Shown here: in pieces, positions 56,278 to 64,000 of the stretch
How positions within the stretch are numbered: position 1 is the stretch's first letter
Layout of the letters: the number at the start of each line of letters is the position of its first letter
Source: Lutibacter sp.
Lineage (GTDB): Bacteria; Bacteroidota; Bacteroidia; Flavobacteriales; Flavobacteriaceae
DNA: 64,000 nucleotides
Direction: 5' to 3'
NCBI RefSeq assembly: GCF_021647475.1
Contig: NZ_JAKIUR010000002.1
Coordinates: 30,978-94,977, forward strand
Program-made: the position numbers and the translations under genes
The notes under the pieces: generated by a model
What the model saw: the letters and a program-made list of their open reading frames with translations, nothing else
The model's database searches: none
Told to the model about the DNA's origin: nothing

Positions 56278-56994
56278 TTAATTAAATACAGATTTTAATA
56301 TTGGTAATGATTTAGGTTTTCTAAAACCGCTTAAGTGAAGTTCGTAATATTGAATTAACATATTTAGTACATTTTGTCTGTTTGTTGAACTAAAATTAAT
56401 TTTAGATAAAGCATCAAAATTTATGCCTAATAGCTTTTTAAACTGTATTAAATTTTCACCAAAAATTACTTGAGCTTTCTTTTTTGAAGTAAAACCTCCT
56501 TCAATAAGGTCAAAATAAGGAAGTTCTGCCTGATTTAGTTCTGGATAAAATCCTAAATATTTAGTTAAATTTAATAAAAATAATAAATGAAAATTAGAAA
56601 CTTTATCATGCACATCTAACCATAAAAAAGAAGTTTCTAAATATTGGAACAAACCTTCATTTTGTTCTTCTTCTTGGATAGCGTAATATAAAATTTCAGC
56701 TAAAAATAAGGCAATGCTTTGCTTTTTTAAATTAGTATAAACTGAGTTATAAAAATTTAAAATTTCAGCATCTCTTAGGTTATTTAAATTGCCTTTATTA
56801 TTATGATTTGCTGTTAAATTTAATTGCATTAACGGTTGGAAATAAGCGGTTTTAATTTTGGCTTTTTTAGCTTTTAATACCCCTTTTAGCATATAGGCTT
56901 TTCTACCATATTTTTGTGTAAAGCACGTTGCAATTAAACTAGTATCGCCATATTTAATTGTATTTATAACTATAGCTTTAGTAGTTTCAATCAT
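56278..56994 (-). CDS. recO: DNA repair protein RecO
   Basis: A 238-residue protein with the RecO N-terminal OB fold (IETTKAIVINTIKYGDTSLI, CFTQKYGRKAYMLKGVLK) and a helical C-terminal half. RecO loads RecA onto SSB-coated DNA in the RecFOR route. It lies 2 bp from porZ upstream and 2 bp from the TonB-dependent receptor downstream. The recO-porZ pairing is common in Flavobacteriia. Confidence 0.92.
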   Translation of the reverse strand: MIETTKAIVINTIKYGDTSLIATCFTQKYGRKAYMLKGVLKAKKAKIKTAYFQPLMQLNLTANHNNKGNLNNLRDAEILNFYNSVYTNLKKQSIALFLAEILYYAIQEEEQNEGLFQYLETSFLWLDVHDKVSNFHLLFLLNLTKYLGFYPELNQAELPYFDLIEGGFTSKKKAQVIFGENLIQFKKLLGINFDALSKINFSSTNRQNVLNMLIQYYELHLSGFRKPKSLPILKSVFN

Positions 56995-56996
56995 AA

Positions 56997-59297
56997 TTAG
57001 TTGATAATAGCAATTTTAGCAATTGCATTTTCTTGGCTATCCGCATTAAATAATAATACGATATAAATTCCTGAAGCTACTTTTTTACCTGCCAAATTCC
57101 TTTTATTCCACACTACTTTTCCACCAAATAATTCTTGACCTTCTTTTACATTAGTTTCATAAACTAAATTACCTGCGGCATCTAAAATTTTTACATTGGT
57201 ATTGTTGGGTATATGAGTTCCGTTTCTTCCATCAATAGTAATAAAATCATTATTTTTAGTGGATGGATTTGGATAAGTATAAACATCTGGCATAGTATCG
57301 CCATAAACAGCAACTTTACTATTAAAAGCTAAAATACCTTTATCGGTAGCAAAATAAACTTTCCCAGAGCTTTTATCTACAACAATTTTTAAAATAGTGT
57401 TTGAAGGTAAAGGTGAATTATCCTTATTAAAACTATGTAAAATAACACTCCCATCAGGGTTGGTTTGTGTTGCTCCACTAATATCAGTACCAAACCACTT
57501 ATTATCTGCTCCATCAATAGCTATAGAATTTATGGGTTGATCTCCTAATAATTTCTTAGGAATTCCATCATCAAGAATTATAATAGGTTGTGCATCATAA
57601 ATTGCATCATTAAATATAGATGCACCATTAAAAAGAACCACTAAGCCTTTTTTTGTGCCAATCCAAATTCTATTACTTGCATCAGCTTGAACTGTTTTTG
57701 CATTTAAATCAGGTAAAGATCCTTTGGTTAATTCTGAAGTTAGTGAAAGTTTTTTGTTTCCATTTTCATTAAACGCTAAAACTCCATTTCGTCTTGAACC
57801 AATCCAAATAGTATTTGTTTTATCTACAATTAATTCATTTAATCCTAAAGCTGGGTTTGTAATTACAGAGCTCATATCAAAACTAGACCAAGTTCCGTTT
57901 GCACTGTATTTTTTTATTCTGTTATCTACCCATGCATTTGCAATCCATAAATTACCTTGATTATCAAAACTAGATCCATTTATTCTTATACTTACGTAAT
58001 TAGGATCTGAAATTATCAATTTTTCTAAACCACTATTTAAATGATTCCAATGCGTAGTAATTGAATCGTTTTCAACAATTAACATACCGCCTCCCCAAGA
58101 GCTGATATACACTTTGTTTTCTTGAGAAGGATCAATGGTTACATGAACTAAATCTCTAACGCCAACACTAGCATTATAAGGTTTATTTACCCAAGAAGTT
58201 CCATTAAAATGGCTAAAACCAAATCTTTTATTTAATGGAGTATATGCAGCATCATAACCCCCATAAACTACCCATAAATTATTATTATTGGCAGTTATAG
58301 AAAAAGGAGCATTTGAAACTGGACCTTCTGGATGGATTTCTTCAAAATTTGAAATAGCAGTTAAGTTACTTTTCAAAATTCCAAATTCTTTAGTTCCTAA
58401 ATACAAATTAGTATCGTCAAAAAATGCAGTATTTAAATTATAATTATACGTACTACTTGAATTTGGAGTATATGTTGCAATTTGAGTATTAGAAGTGTTA
58501 TTGATATAAATACTTTTTGATGTGGAAACCGTTAAATAATTTATAGAAGATTTTAATGTTTTAATAGTTGAAGCATAGGTTTTAACTAAAGTTAAATTAT
58601 TATTTTCAATTTTATATAAATTATTATTTCGGGAGGTAAATATTTGATTATTAAAAATAGCTATATCTGAAAAATTTCCTGAAAAATTTTGAGTCCAATT
58701 ATTAAAGTCAATCAAATTGGGATTGTTAATATCTGCAGAAAATATTCCATTTTCAGTTGCAGCATAAATAGTATTTTGAAATACTTTAATTTGATTAATT
58801 TTTAACTCAGAAGATTGATTACCAATAAAATAAGTATCTCCAAATTGAAAATTATCTAAATCATATACAACTATTGCAAATGAAGTTGCCAAATACAATT
58901 TATTATTATATGCTGTAATGTTATTTATTGCTTTATATCCTGAGTAATTAAAATTAACAATGTCTTTAGCGATAGTAATCTGATTTTTATTATCAATTAT
59001 TTCTAATAAACCTGTTTGATAACCAATAACTATTTTATCTAAATTTTCAGAGTAATAGATGCTTGTTACCGTTTCTCCTGACAAACCGTTTACTGAAGAT
59101 ATTTTTGAGGTTTCTCCTGTAGTAATATTATATTTAAAAACGGCATTATCTACTATTGCATAAATGGTTTGATTTGCAATAATAAAATTTTTTACATTGT
59201 TATAGGAATAAAAATCTTCCCAACTAGAGGAATAATCTTGTTGAGCATTTACACTTACAATAAAAAGCAATACTATTATTTGAATAATTTTTTTCAT
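56997..59297 (-). CDS. porZ: PorZ-like T9SS component, two beta-propellers plus sorting domain
   Basis: A 766-residue protein close in length to PorZ of Porphyromonas. The signal peptide (VNAQ) is followed by two propeller domains (about 20-320 and 325-660, with blades such as NKIWIGTKKGLVVLF-type and NKWFGTDISG) and a T9SS type A C-terminal domain (about 680-766; TYPNPSTKN, GIYIVLLF). PorZ is a cell-surface subunit of the T9SS attachment complex that binds anionic LPS delivered to PorU. A -7 box (TATATTTG, minus strand, 59306-59313) lies 8 bp before the ATG. The recO neighbour supports the call. Confidence 0.87.
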   Translation of the reverse strand: MKKIIQIIVLLFIVSVNAQQDYSSSWEDFYSYNNVKNFIIANQTIYAIVDNAVFKYNITTGETSKISSVNGLSGETVTSIYYSENLDKIVIGYQTGLLEIIDNKNQITIAKDIVNFNYSGYKAINNITAYNNKLYLATSFAIVVYDLDNFQFGDTYFIGNQSSELKINQIKVFQNTIYAATENGIFSADINNPNLIDFNNWTQNFSGNFSDIAIFNNQIFTSRNNNLYKIENNNLTLVKTYASTIKTLKSSINYLTVSTSKSIYINNTSNTQIATYTPNSSSTYNYNLNTAFFDDTNLYLGTKEFGILKSNLTAISNFEEIHPEGPVSNAPFSITANNNNLWVVYGGYDAAYTPLNKRFGFSHFNGTSWVNKPYNASVGVRDLVHVTIDPSQENKVYISSWGGGMLIVENDSITTHWNHLNSGLEKLIISDPNYVSIRINGSSFDNQGNLWIANAWVDNRIKKYSANGTWSSFDMSSVITNPALGLNELIVDKTNTIWIGSRRNGVLAFNENGNKKLSLTSELTKGSLPDLNAKTVQADASNRIWIGTKKGLVVLFNGASIFNDAIYDAQPIIILDDGIPKKLLGDQPINSIAIDGADNKWFGTDISGATQTNPDGSVILHSFNKDNSPLPSNTILKIVVDKSSGKVYFATDKGILAFNSKVAVYGDTMPDVYTYPNPSTKNNDFITIDGRNGTHIPNNTNVKILDAAGNLVYETNVKEGQELFGGKVVWNKRNLAGKKVASGIYIVLLFNADSQENAIAKIAIIN

Positions 59298-59364
59298 ATT
59301 TTATTCAAATATATTTATTAAAATTGGAATGAAGAAAGTAATTTAGATTATAAAAGTTTTTATC

Positions 59365-59410
59365 AAAAAAAAACCTCAAACATTACAATACGTTCTTGTA
59401 ATGTTTGAGG
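59365..59410 (-). terminator. Strong minus-strand intrinsic terminator
   Basis: A 15-bp perfect stem (CCTCAAACATTACAA / TTGTAATGTTTGAGG) with a 7-nt loop is followed on the minus strand by nine T. It ends transcripts coming from the right, just before the porZ promoter. Confidence 0.88.
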
Positions 59411-59484
59411 AATAAATAAATCAACCCCAAAGACTTATTTAATGTTTTTATTGTATTGTGTCAAAACCCCTCTTGACAATAATA
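59365..59484 (-). ncRNA. Candidate small RNA with own promoter and terminator
   Basis: On the minus strand a -7 box (TATATTTG, 59490-59497) is followed by about 75 nt without a start codon and frame, then the strong terminator. The 5' part can fold as TGTCAA/TTGACA around GAGGGG. Length, about 120 nt, is in the range of the flavobacterial flavo-1 / 6S-like RNAs, but I cannot confirm that family from sequence alone. It may instead be the 3' untranslated part of the 72-codon gene upstream. Confidence 0.45.
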
Positions 59485-59489
59485 CATTA

Positions 59490-59497
59490 CAAATATA
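59490..59497 (-). promoter_or_regulatory. -7 box of the candidate small RNA
   Basis: TATATTTG on the minus strand matches TAnnTTTG. It lies downstream of the 72-codon gene and upstream of the terminator hairpin. No clear -33 element was seen. Confidence 0.4.
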
Positions 59498-59611
59498 ACA
59501 TAGTTAATTGTTCTTATTTAATTAAATATATAAAAACAATCAAAAAATATATAAATGGTATCTTTTAAATAATAAATGGTTTTTATAAGGCTTAAAACAT
59601 TAAGTATTAAC

Positions 59612-59830
59612 TTATTCTATATTACCAAAAATCCAATCTGTTCCTTCTTTTTTATAGATAACTTTTCGTTCAGTATTATCTTTATAAAATTTTAATCTCC
59701 GTATGTAAAGTGTTTCTTTTAAATTTTGAAAAAAGCTACCATTACCCACAAAATTAAATTCATTTTTTTGTTGGTTAATATCATTCTGTATTTTAGCATC
59801 AGAAGGAACTGAAAATTTTAAAATTGACAT
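59612..59830 (-). CDS. Small hypothetical protein
   Basis: A 72-residue charged protein (many Lys, Asn, Phe) with no signal peptide, membrane segment or motif I recognise. The amino-acid composition looks like a real soluble protein and the ATG is preceded by an A-rich segment. It stands alone between the LytS-type kinase and the candidate small RNA. Could be a lineage-specific gene. Confidence 0.5.
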   Translation of the reverse strand: MSILKFSVPSDAKIQNDINQQKNEFNFVGNGSFFQNLKETLYIRRLKFYKDNTERKVIYKKEGTDWIFGNIE

Positions 59831-59944
59831 TGTGTTTAAGAAAAATTCGAATTAAAAGTAGATAAAATTATCTTTTGTTTTAATTTTAATTTATCAATCA
59901 ACTAAATTAATATATAAACGGAAGTAAATTATTAATAAACGGAA

Positions 59945-61276
59945 TTATGATATTTTTAATGGAAAGCTAATTTTAACTTCAGTTCCTGTAGTTTTACCAT
60001 TGGAAATATCTGTAGTTGAAATTTTTACATTTTCATTTTTATATAGAATTTTTATTCTGTTTTCTGTGGCTTTAGCTCCATAAAATTTACGTTTTTTGTC
60101 CATTTTATTAGTTTGCTTTGCAGAATTTATTCCTACTCCATTATCCTTAATAATACATAAAACTTTATCACCATTTTCTTTAATGGTTAATGCTATAATT
60201 TTAGCTCCCTTTTTCTTCATAATACCGTGCCAAATAGCATTTTCAATAAATGGCTGTAAAAACATTGGAGGAACTTTAATACTTTCTAAATGTAATTTTT
60301 TATCAATATTAACCACATAATCAAAACCTCCAGTAACACGCATTTGTTCTAATTTTACGTATAAAGCCAATATCCCTAATTCATCTGCAAGAGTTGACAT
60401 TGGGCTTGATGAGCTGTTTAAAATGGCTCTAATTAAACGAGAAAATTTAGTGATGTAATCTGAAGCTTTTTCTACTTCATTTTTTAAAACAAAATTATTA
60501 ATTGAATTTAAGGAGTTAAATAAAAAATGAGGATTCATTTGGCTTTGTAATGCAGTCATTTTAAGTTCTTCAATTTCTTTTAACTTATTAGCCAATCTTA
60601 CCTCTGCATTTTTACTCCTCTGTTCTATTTTTTTTATAATAAATCCTATTATAACTGAAAAAATAAGGCTTTGTAGTATGGCTCCAAAATAAACAAAAGA
60701 CATAGGTTGAAAACCATTTGCTAAAAAGGTTTTCTCTCCCAAATACATTTCCGCAAAACTAATATGAGCAAAAACAAGATATATTAATGATCCTACAACA
60801 AAATATACTGAAAATTTATCTCTAATCTTAGTAATCACCACATAATAGGATATTAATGCAAATACTGTAAGTGTTAACATTATAACTAAAAACAAATTTT
60901 CTTGAAATTTATATCCAAAAAACAGTTGAATTATAACAAAAATAGGTACTAATACTAATAAAACTTTAATTGCCAATTCAAAAAAACCATCCCATTTTAC
61001 TAAAAAATTTCTGGTATCTAATAAAATTCTAGCGAATGCTACATAGGCTGCGTAAGCTAAAAATTGAATTGGAAAATTAAGGTAATTGTGCACTGTTTCC
61101 CAATTTTCTGGAAAAATATCTTGTGTAAGGTAAATTGTTAAGGCCGCTAAATAAAGGCTGTAAAATAAGTATAATTTACTTCTGTTTTGAAAATAAATAA
61201 GAAAATGATAGATGAATAAAGTGAATAATCCACCTCTTATCCAAGAAAATATTTCAGAATGAAAATCTAAAAACAT
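59945..61276 (-). CDS. LytS/YehU-type sensor histidine kinase
   Basis: A 443-residue kinase with seven to eight predicted membrane helices in residues 10-215 (7TM-like sensor), a coiled linker (about 215-240) and the His_kinase domain. The phosphoacceptor is in MNPHFLFNSLNSI (H250); the ATPase part has ENAIWHGIMKKKG and IKDNGVGI. It forms a pair with the LytTR regulator, whose stop lies 2 bp upstream of its start codon. The signal is unknown. Confidence 0.9.
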   Translation of the reverse strand: MFLDFHSEIFSWIRGGLFTLFIYHFLIYFQNRSKLYLFYSLYLAALTIYLTQDIFPENWETVHNYLNFPIQFLAYAAYVAFARILLDTRNFLVKWDGFFELAIKVLLVLVPIFVIIQLFFGYKFQENLFLVIMLTLTVFALISYYVVITKIRDKFSVYFVVGSLIYLVFAHISFAEMYLGEKTFLANGFQPMSFVYFGAILQSLIFSVIIGFIIKKIEQRSKNAEVRLANKLKEIEELKMTALQSQMNPHFLFNSLNSINNFVLKNEVEKASDYITKFSRLIRAILNSSSSPMSTLADELGILALYVKLEQMRVTGGFDYVVNIDKKLHLESIKVPPMFLQPFIENAIWHGIMKKKGAKIIALTIKENGDKVLCIIKDNGVGINSAKQTNKMDKKRKFYGAKATENRIKILYKNENVKISTTDISNGKTTGTEVKISFPLKIS

Positions 61277-61278
61277 TC

Positions 61279-62016
61279 TTAATTTATATATAGTTTATTA
61301 AATAGTTCTGTTTTTCTATTTCTACTAATGCTTGCAGTTAATCCGTTAGTCATAATAAGCTCTCCTCCTAATCCTTTTAAATATTCTTTAACATGATTTA
61401 AATTTATTAAATAAGAATTATGAACTCTAAAAAATTCAGGAAATTGAAATTTCTTTTCTACTTCTTTTAATGTTTTTGAAACAACAATTTGTTGTTCTGA
61501 TTTTAAAAAGATGGTAGTATAACTTTTATCAGACTTTAACATAATAACATCTTCTTTATCTAGCAAATAAACTTTGCCATCAGCTGAAATGTTTATTTTA
61601 TCGCTGTTATCGTTTAGATTATTTAAAAGTAATTGTAATTTATTTTCTAATAAGCTTCCTTTTTCTGTTTTTTTGATTTTTTTCATTGCAGATAATAATT
61701 CATCTTTATCAACTGGCTTTAATAAATAATCAATTGCGGAAACTTTTATTGCTTTTAGTGCAAACTCATCATGTGCAGTGGTAAAAATCAAATTAAAATC
61801 TCTAAAATCAAGAGCTTCAATTAATGAAAAACCATCCATTTCAGGCATTTGGATATCTAAAAACACCACATCAGGTTTGTCATTATTAATTATATCAACC
61901 GCTTTTATTGGGGAATCACAGGTTGTAATATTTACATTTTCAATATAATTATTTAATTTCCATTCAAGGGCTTCTAAAGCATCCTTTTCATCGTCAACTA
62001 GTAATATATTTAGCAT
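61279..62016 (-). CDS. LytTR-type response regulator
   Basis: A 245-residue regulator (an ATG 15 bases upstream at 62031 is also possible). The receiver domain has LLVDDEKDA, phosphorylated Asp in FLDIQMPEMDG (D54) and LLKPVDKDE. A LytTR DNA-binding domain follows (about 145-240; FRVHNSYLINLNHV and ISRNRK are typical). The 2-bp gap to the kinase gene indicates one message. Such pairs in Bacteroidetes often regulate surface or exopolysaccharide genes. Confidence 0.92.
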   Translation of the reverse strand: MLNILLVDDEKDALEALEWKLNNYIENVNITTCDSPIKAVDIINNDKPDVVFLDIQMPEMDGFSLIEALDFRDFNLIFTTAHDEFALKAIKVSAIDYLLKPVDKDELLSAMKKIKKTEKGSLLENKLQLLLNNLNDNSDKINISADGKVYLLDKEDVIMLKSDKSYTTIFLKSEQQIVVSKTLKEVEKKFQFPEFFRVHNSYLINLNHVKEYLKGLGGELIMTNGLTASISRNRKTELFNKLYIN

Positions 62017-62103
62017 ATTTAGGGCGGACATTTTGGTTTATTAAATTGCAAGATACAATATTTGTTTTTATGTTCAAAGCTATGTGTTTTATTTCATAAA
62101 TTT

Positions 62104-62760
62104 TTAAGTTTTAATTGGTAAAACATAAAAAAATATCGCAATAAAATGGGAAAAGCTTCCTAACAACACAAAAACATGAAAAATAGCATGGTTATATTTA
62201 ATATTTTTTATACTGTACAAAATGGCTCCAACAGTATAAAAAATTCCACCTGCTAATAACCACATTAATCCTTCTAAAGCTAAGTTTTCTACTAATGGTT
62301 TTACTGCAAAAATCACAACCCAACCCATTAAAACGTATGCATAAGTTGAAATTTTATCGTACTTCCCTGTAAAAAAAAGTTTTAAAATGATGCCTGCAAC
62401 TGCCAATCCCCAAGAAATACCAAATATGGTCCAACCAACCCACCCTTTTAAAACTACTAAAGTGAATGGTGTATAGGTTCCTGCTATTAAAACATAGATA
62501 GCTGCATGGTCAAATACATTTAACCGCTTTCTAATTTTTGGCTTTTGTGAATAGTGATAAAGGGTAGAGGCTGAATACAATACAATTAAACTAACACCAT
62601 AAATGCTAAAACTAACAATGTGTTTGGCAGTTCCTTCTAAGCTAGCAAAAACCACTAATAAAACTAATGCAACCACACTTAAAATTAGTCCAATTGCATG
62701 GGTAATTACGTTTAATTTTTCTTCTTTTGGTTCGTAATAGGTAATCTCTTTTTTCTCCAT
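62104..62760 (-). CDS. Hemolysin III / progestin-receptor-like membrane protein
   Basis: A 218-residue seven-helix protein of the YqfA/hemolysin III (PAQR-like) family. Conserved residues include NVITHAIG near the start, STLYHYSQ with the family Ser-His, DHAAIYVLIAGTYTPF and the C-terminal HAIFHVFVLLGS histidines that bind zinc in the superfamily. Role is probably membrane-lipid related (hydrolase-like); hemolysis should not be assumed. Confidence 0.9.
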   Translation of the reverse strand: MEKKEITYYEPKEEKLNVITHAIGLILSVVALVLLVVFASLEGTAKHIVSFSIYGVSLIVLYSASTLYHYSQKPKIRKRLNVFDHAAIYVLIAGTYTPFTLVVLKGWVGWTIFGISWGLAVAGIILKLFFTGKYDKISTYAYVLMGWVVIFAVKPLVENLALEGLMWLLAGGIFYTVGAILYSIKNIKYNHAIFHVFVLLGSFSHFIAIFFYVLPIKT

Positions 62761-62798
62761 TTTAGTTAAACGAAAAAAATTCGGCTTAAGTATTTTTA

Positions 62799-63554
62799 TT
62801 ATTGTTGTTTTAAGTCTGAACTTAACTCATTGTACATAATATTAAACGTTTGTTTTTTTATGGTATTAATATTTTTTAAAGTAAGCCCTTCTGTATTTAT
62901 AAAATTATGAATTTTTACTCGTAATTTTCCAGGACCACCGCTAAAAAAAGTATATGAAAATCGTTTTTTACAATCATAAAAAGTTAATGGAACAATTGGT
63001 ATTTGGTGTTCTATTGCCAATCTAAAAGCCCCATTTTTAAATTCACTTAATATAATACTTTTATCGTCGGAAATTAATCCTTCTGGGAAAATACAAACAC
63101 TTAAACCATCGCTTAATCTTCGTCTAGCTTCGTCAAAAACAGCTTTTCTACTCTTAAAATTATTTCTATCAACCAAAATGCAAGTTCGCTTGTAAAAAAA
63201 TCCGAATACTGGAATTTTTGCTAATTCTATTTTTCCAACAAAAACAAATGGATTTTTAGCAACTGCTAACATTAGCATAATATCAACCATTGAAGTATGA
63301 TTAGGACAAAACATATAACTTTTGTTATTTTCAATATGCTGTTCTTCAGTAATTTTAACTTTAAAACCCATTACAAATAAAATAGTTTTTGCCCAAGCTC
63401 TGGCAATTTTAAAAAATACCAGATATAAATTTTCTGTTGATGTAACTACAATTAAAATAGGAAATATAGCCACAATACTTAGCAATACCCAGCCGTAAAA
63501 CCAGCATCTCCAAATAATATAAAAAAGATATTTAAAAAATTTCATAGAATTCAA
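62799..63554 (-). CDS. 1-acyl-sn-glycerol-3-phosphate acyltransferase
   Basis: A 251-residue PlsC-type enzyme. One N-terminal hydrophobic hairpin (about 12-45) precedes the catalytic NHTSMVD (H86, D91), the GKIELAK block and FPEGLISDD. It transfers an acyl chain to lysophosphatidic acid in phospholipid synthesis at the inner membrane. It is transcribed divergently from trpS. Confidence 0.9.
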   Translation of the reverse strand: MNSMKFFKYLFYIIWRCWFYGWVLLSIVAIFPILIVVTSTENLYLVFFKIARAWAKTILFVMGFKVKITEEQHIENNKSYMFCPNHTSMVDIMLMLAVAKNPFVFVGKIELAKIPVFGFFYKRTCILVDRNNFKSRKAVFDEARRRLSDGLSVCIFPEGLISDDKSIILSEFKNGAFRLAIEHQIPIVPLTFYDCKKRFSYTFFSGGPGKLRVKIHNFINTEGLTLKNINTIKKQTFNIMYNELSSDLKQQ

Positions 63555-63597
63555 AAGTAGTAATTTAAAATTATTCTACATTTCTTTTTGAAATATG

Positions 63598-63605
63598 TAT
63601 TTTTG
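63598..63605 (+). promoter_or_regulatory. -7 box of trpS
   Basis: TATTTTTG matches TAnnTTTG and ends 19 bp before the trpS ATG. The gap to the divergent acyltransferase is only 70 bp. Confidence 0.45.
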
Positions 63606-63624
63606 TGGTCAAATTTTAAAGTAC

Positions 63625-64000
63625 ATGTCAAGAATTTTAACAGGTGTTCAAAGTACAGGAACACCACATTTAGGAAACTTATTAGGAGCCATAATCCCGG
63701 CAATTAAAATGGCTAACAATCCGCAAAATGAGTCGTTTTTGTTTATTGCTGATATGCATTCACTAACCCAAATTAAAAATGGCGAAACCTTACGCCAAAA
63801 CACATATAGCACTGCTGCATCCTGGTTGGCTTTTGGTTTAGATGTAAACAAAACTGTGTTTTATCGCCAAAGCGATATTCCTGAAGTAACGGAGCTTTCT
63901 TGGTATTTAAGTTGTTTTTATCCATATCAACGGTTGACTTTAGCACACAGTTTTAAAGATAAAGCTGATAGATTAGAAGATGTAAATGCTGGTTTGTTTT
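63625..64000 (+). CDS. trpS: Tryptophanyl-tRNA synthetase, N-terminal part
   Basis: About 125 residues are visible before the window ends. MSRILTGVQSTGTPHLGNLL contains the HIGH-type motif (PHLGN) in the tryptophanyl-tRNA synthetase setting, and FIADMHSLT and the YRQSDIPEVTELSW block follow. The enzyme charges tRNA-Trp. The KMSKS motif lies outside the window. Confidence 0.93.
   Translation, partial: MSRILTGVQSTGTPHLGNLLGAIIPAIKMANNPQNESFLFIADMHSLTQIKNGETLRQNTYSTAASWLAFGLDVNKTVFYRQSDIPEVTELSWYLSCFYPYQRLTLAHSFKDKADRLEDVNAGLF

Overview
The window is AT-rich chromosomal DNA from a member of the Bacteroidetes, most likely a marine-type Flavobacteriaceae. The evidence is type IX secretion (T9SS) C-terminal sorting domains on five large proteins, a probable porZ next to recO, SusC-style TonB-dependent receptors with N-terminal carboxypeptidase-regulatory domains, a complete Bat (aerotolerance-type) operon, and Bacteroidetes-type promoters (-7 box TAnnTTTG). 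No tRNA, rRNA or CRISPR was seen.

Left part (1-17.5 kb). A truncated DsbD-like thiol transporter is followed by a PLP aminotransferase, a HupE/UreJ protein, dCMP deaminase, an S41 protease and an LpxH-like lipid A hydrolase, then a convergent TonB-dependent receptor. From 9.3 to 17.5 kb runs one tight co-directional operon: MoxR ATPase, DUF58 protein, a membrane protein, BatA, BatB, BatC, BatD and BatE.

Accessory stretch (17.5-28.4 kb). This is the most disturbed part. A TlpA/DUF4369-type lipoprotein gene is split by a 1605-bp insert flanked by a GAAAT repeat; removing the insert and one repeat restores one uninterrupted 372-codon frame. The insert carries a YCF48-like lipoprotein gene bracketed by inverted repeats and a long purine-rich tract. 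An IS630-type element has cut off the C-terminus of a short-chain dehydrogenase, whose last 18 codons lie on the other side. Three 202-bp MITE-like elements (12-bp terminal inverted repeats, perfect 5-bp target duplications) surround a decayed IS110 transposase, and one sits inside a copy of a dispersed hairpin repeat found at several other places in the window. Housekeeping genes (CvpA, YraN) are interspersed.

Middle part (28.4-38.1 kb). A PhoB/PhoR-type two-component pair is followed by a minus-strand block: glycosyltransferase (no canonical start codon), purD, sugar transferase, a conserved protein with a phosphorylase-like EMEG motif, an S41 protease and rnpA. A divergent acyl-CoA dehydrogenase closes the block.

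Right part (38.1-64 kb). Three very large T9SS cargo proteins (1353, 2022 and 1621 residues; the last two are tandem paralogues) are followed by a second TonB-dependent receptor, recO and porZ. Then come a candidate small RNA, a LytS/LytTR two-component pair, a hemolysin III family protein, an acylglycerophosphate acyltransferase and the start of trpS. Cargo proteins and an outer-membrane T9SS component therefore sit in one chromosomal neighbourhood.
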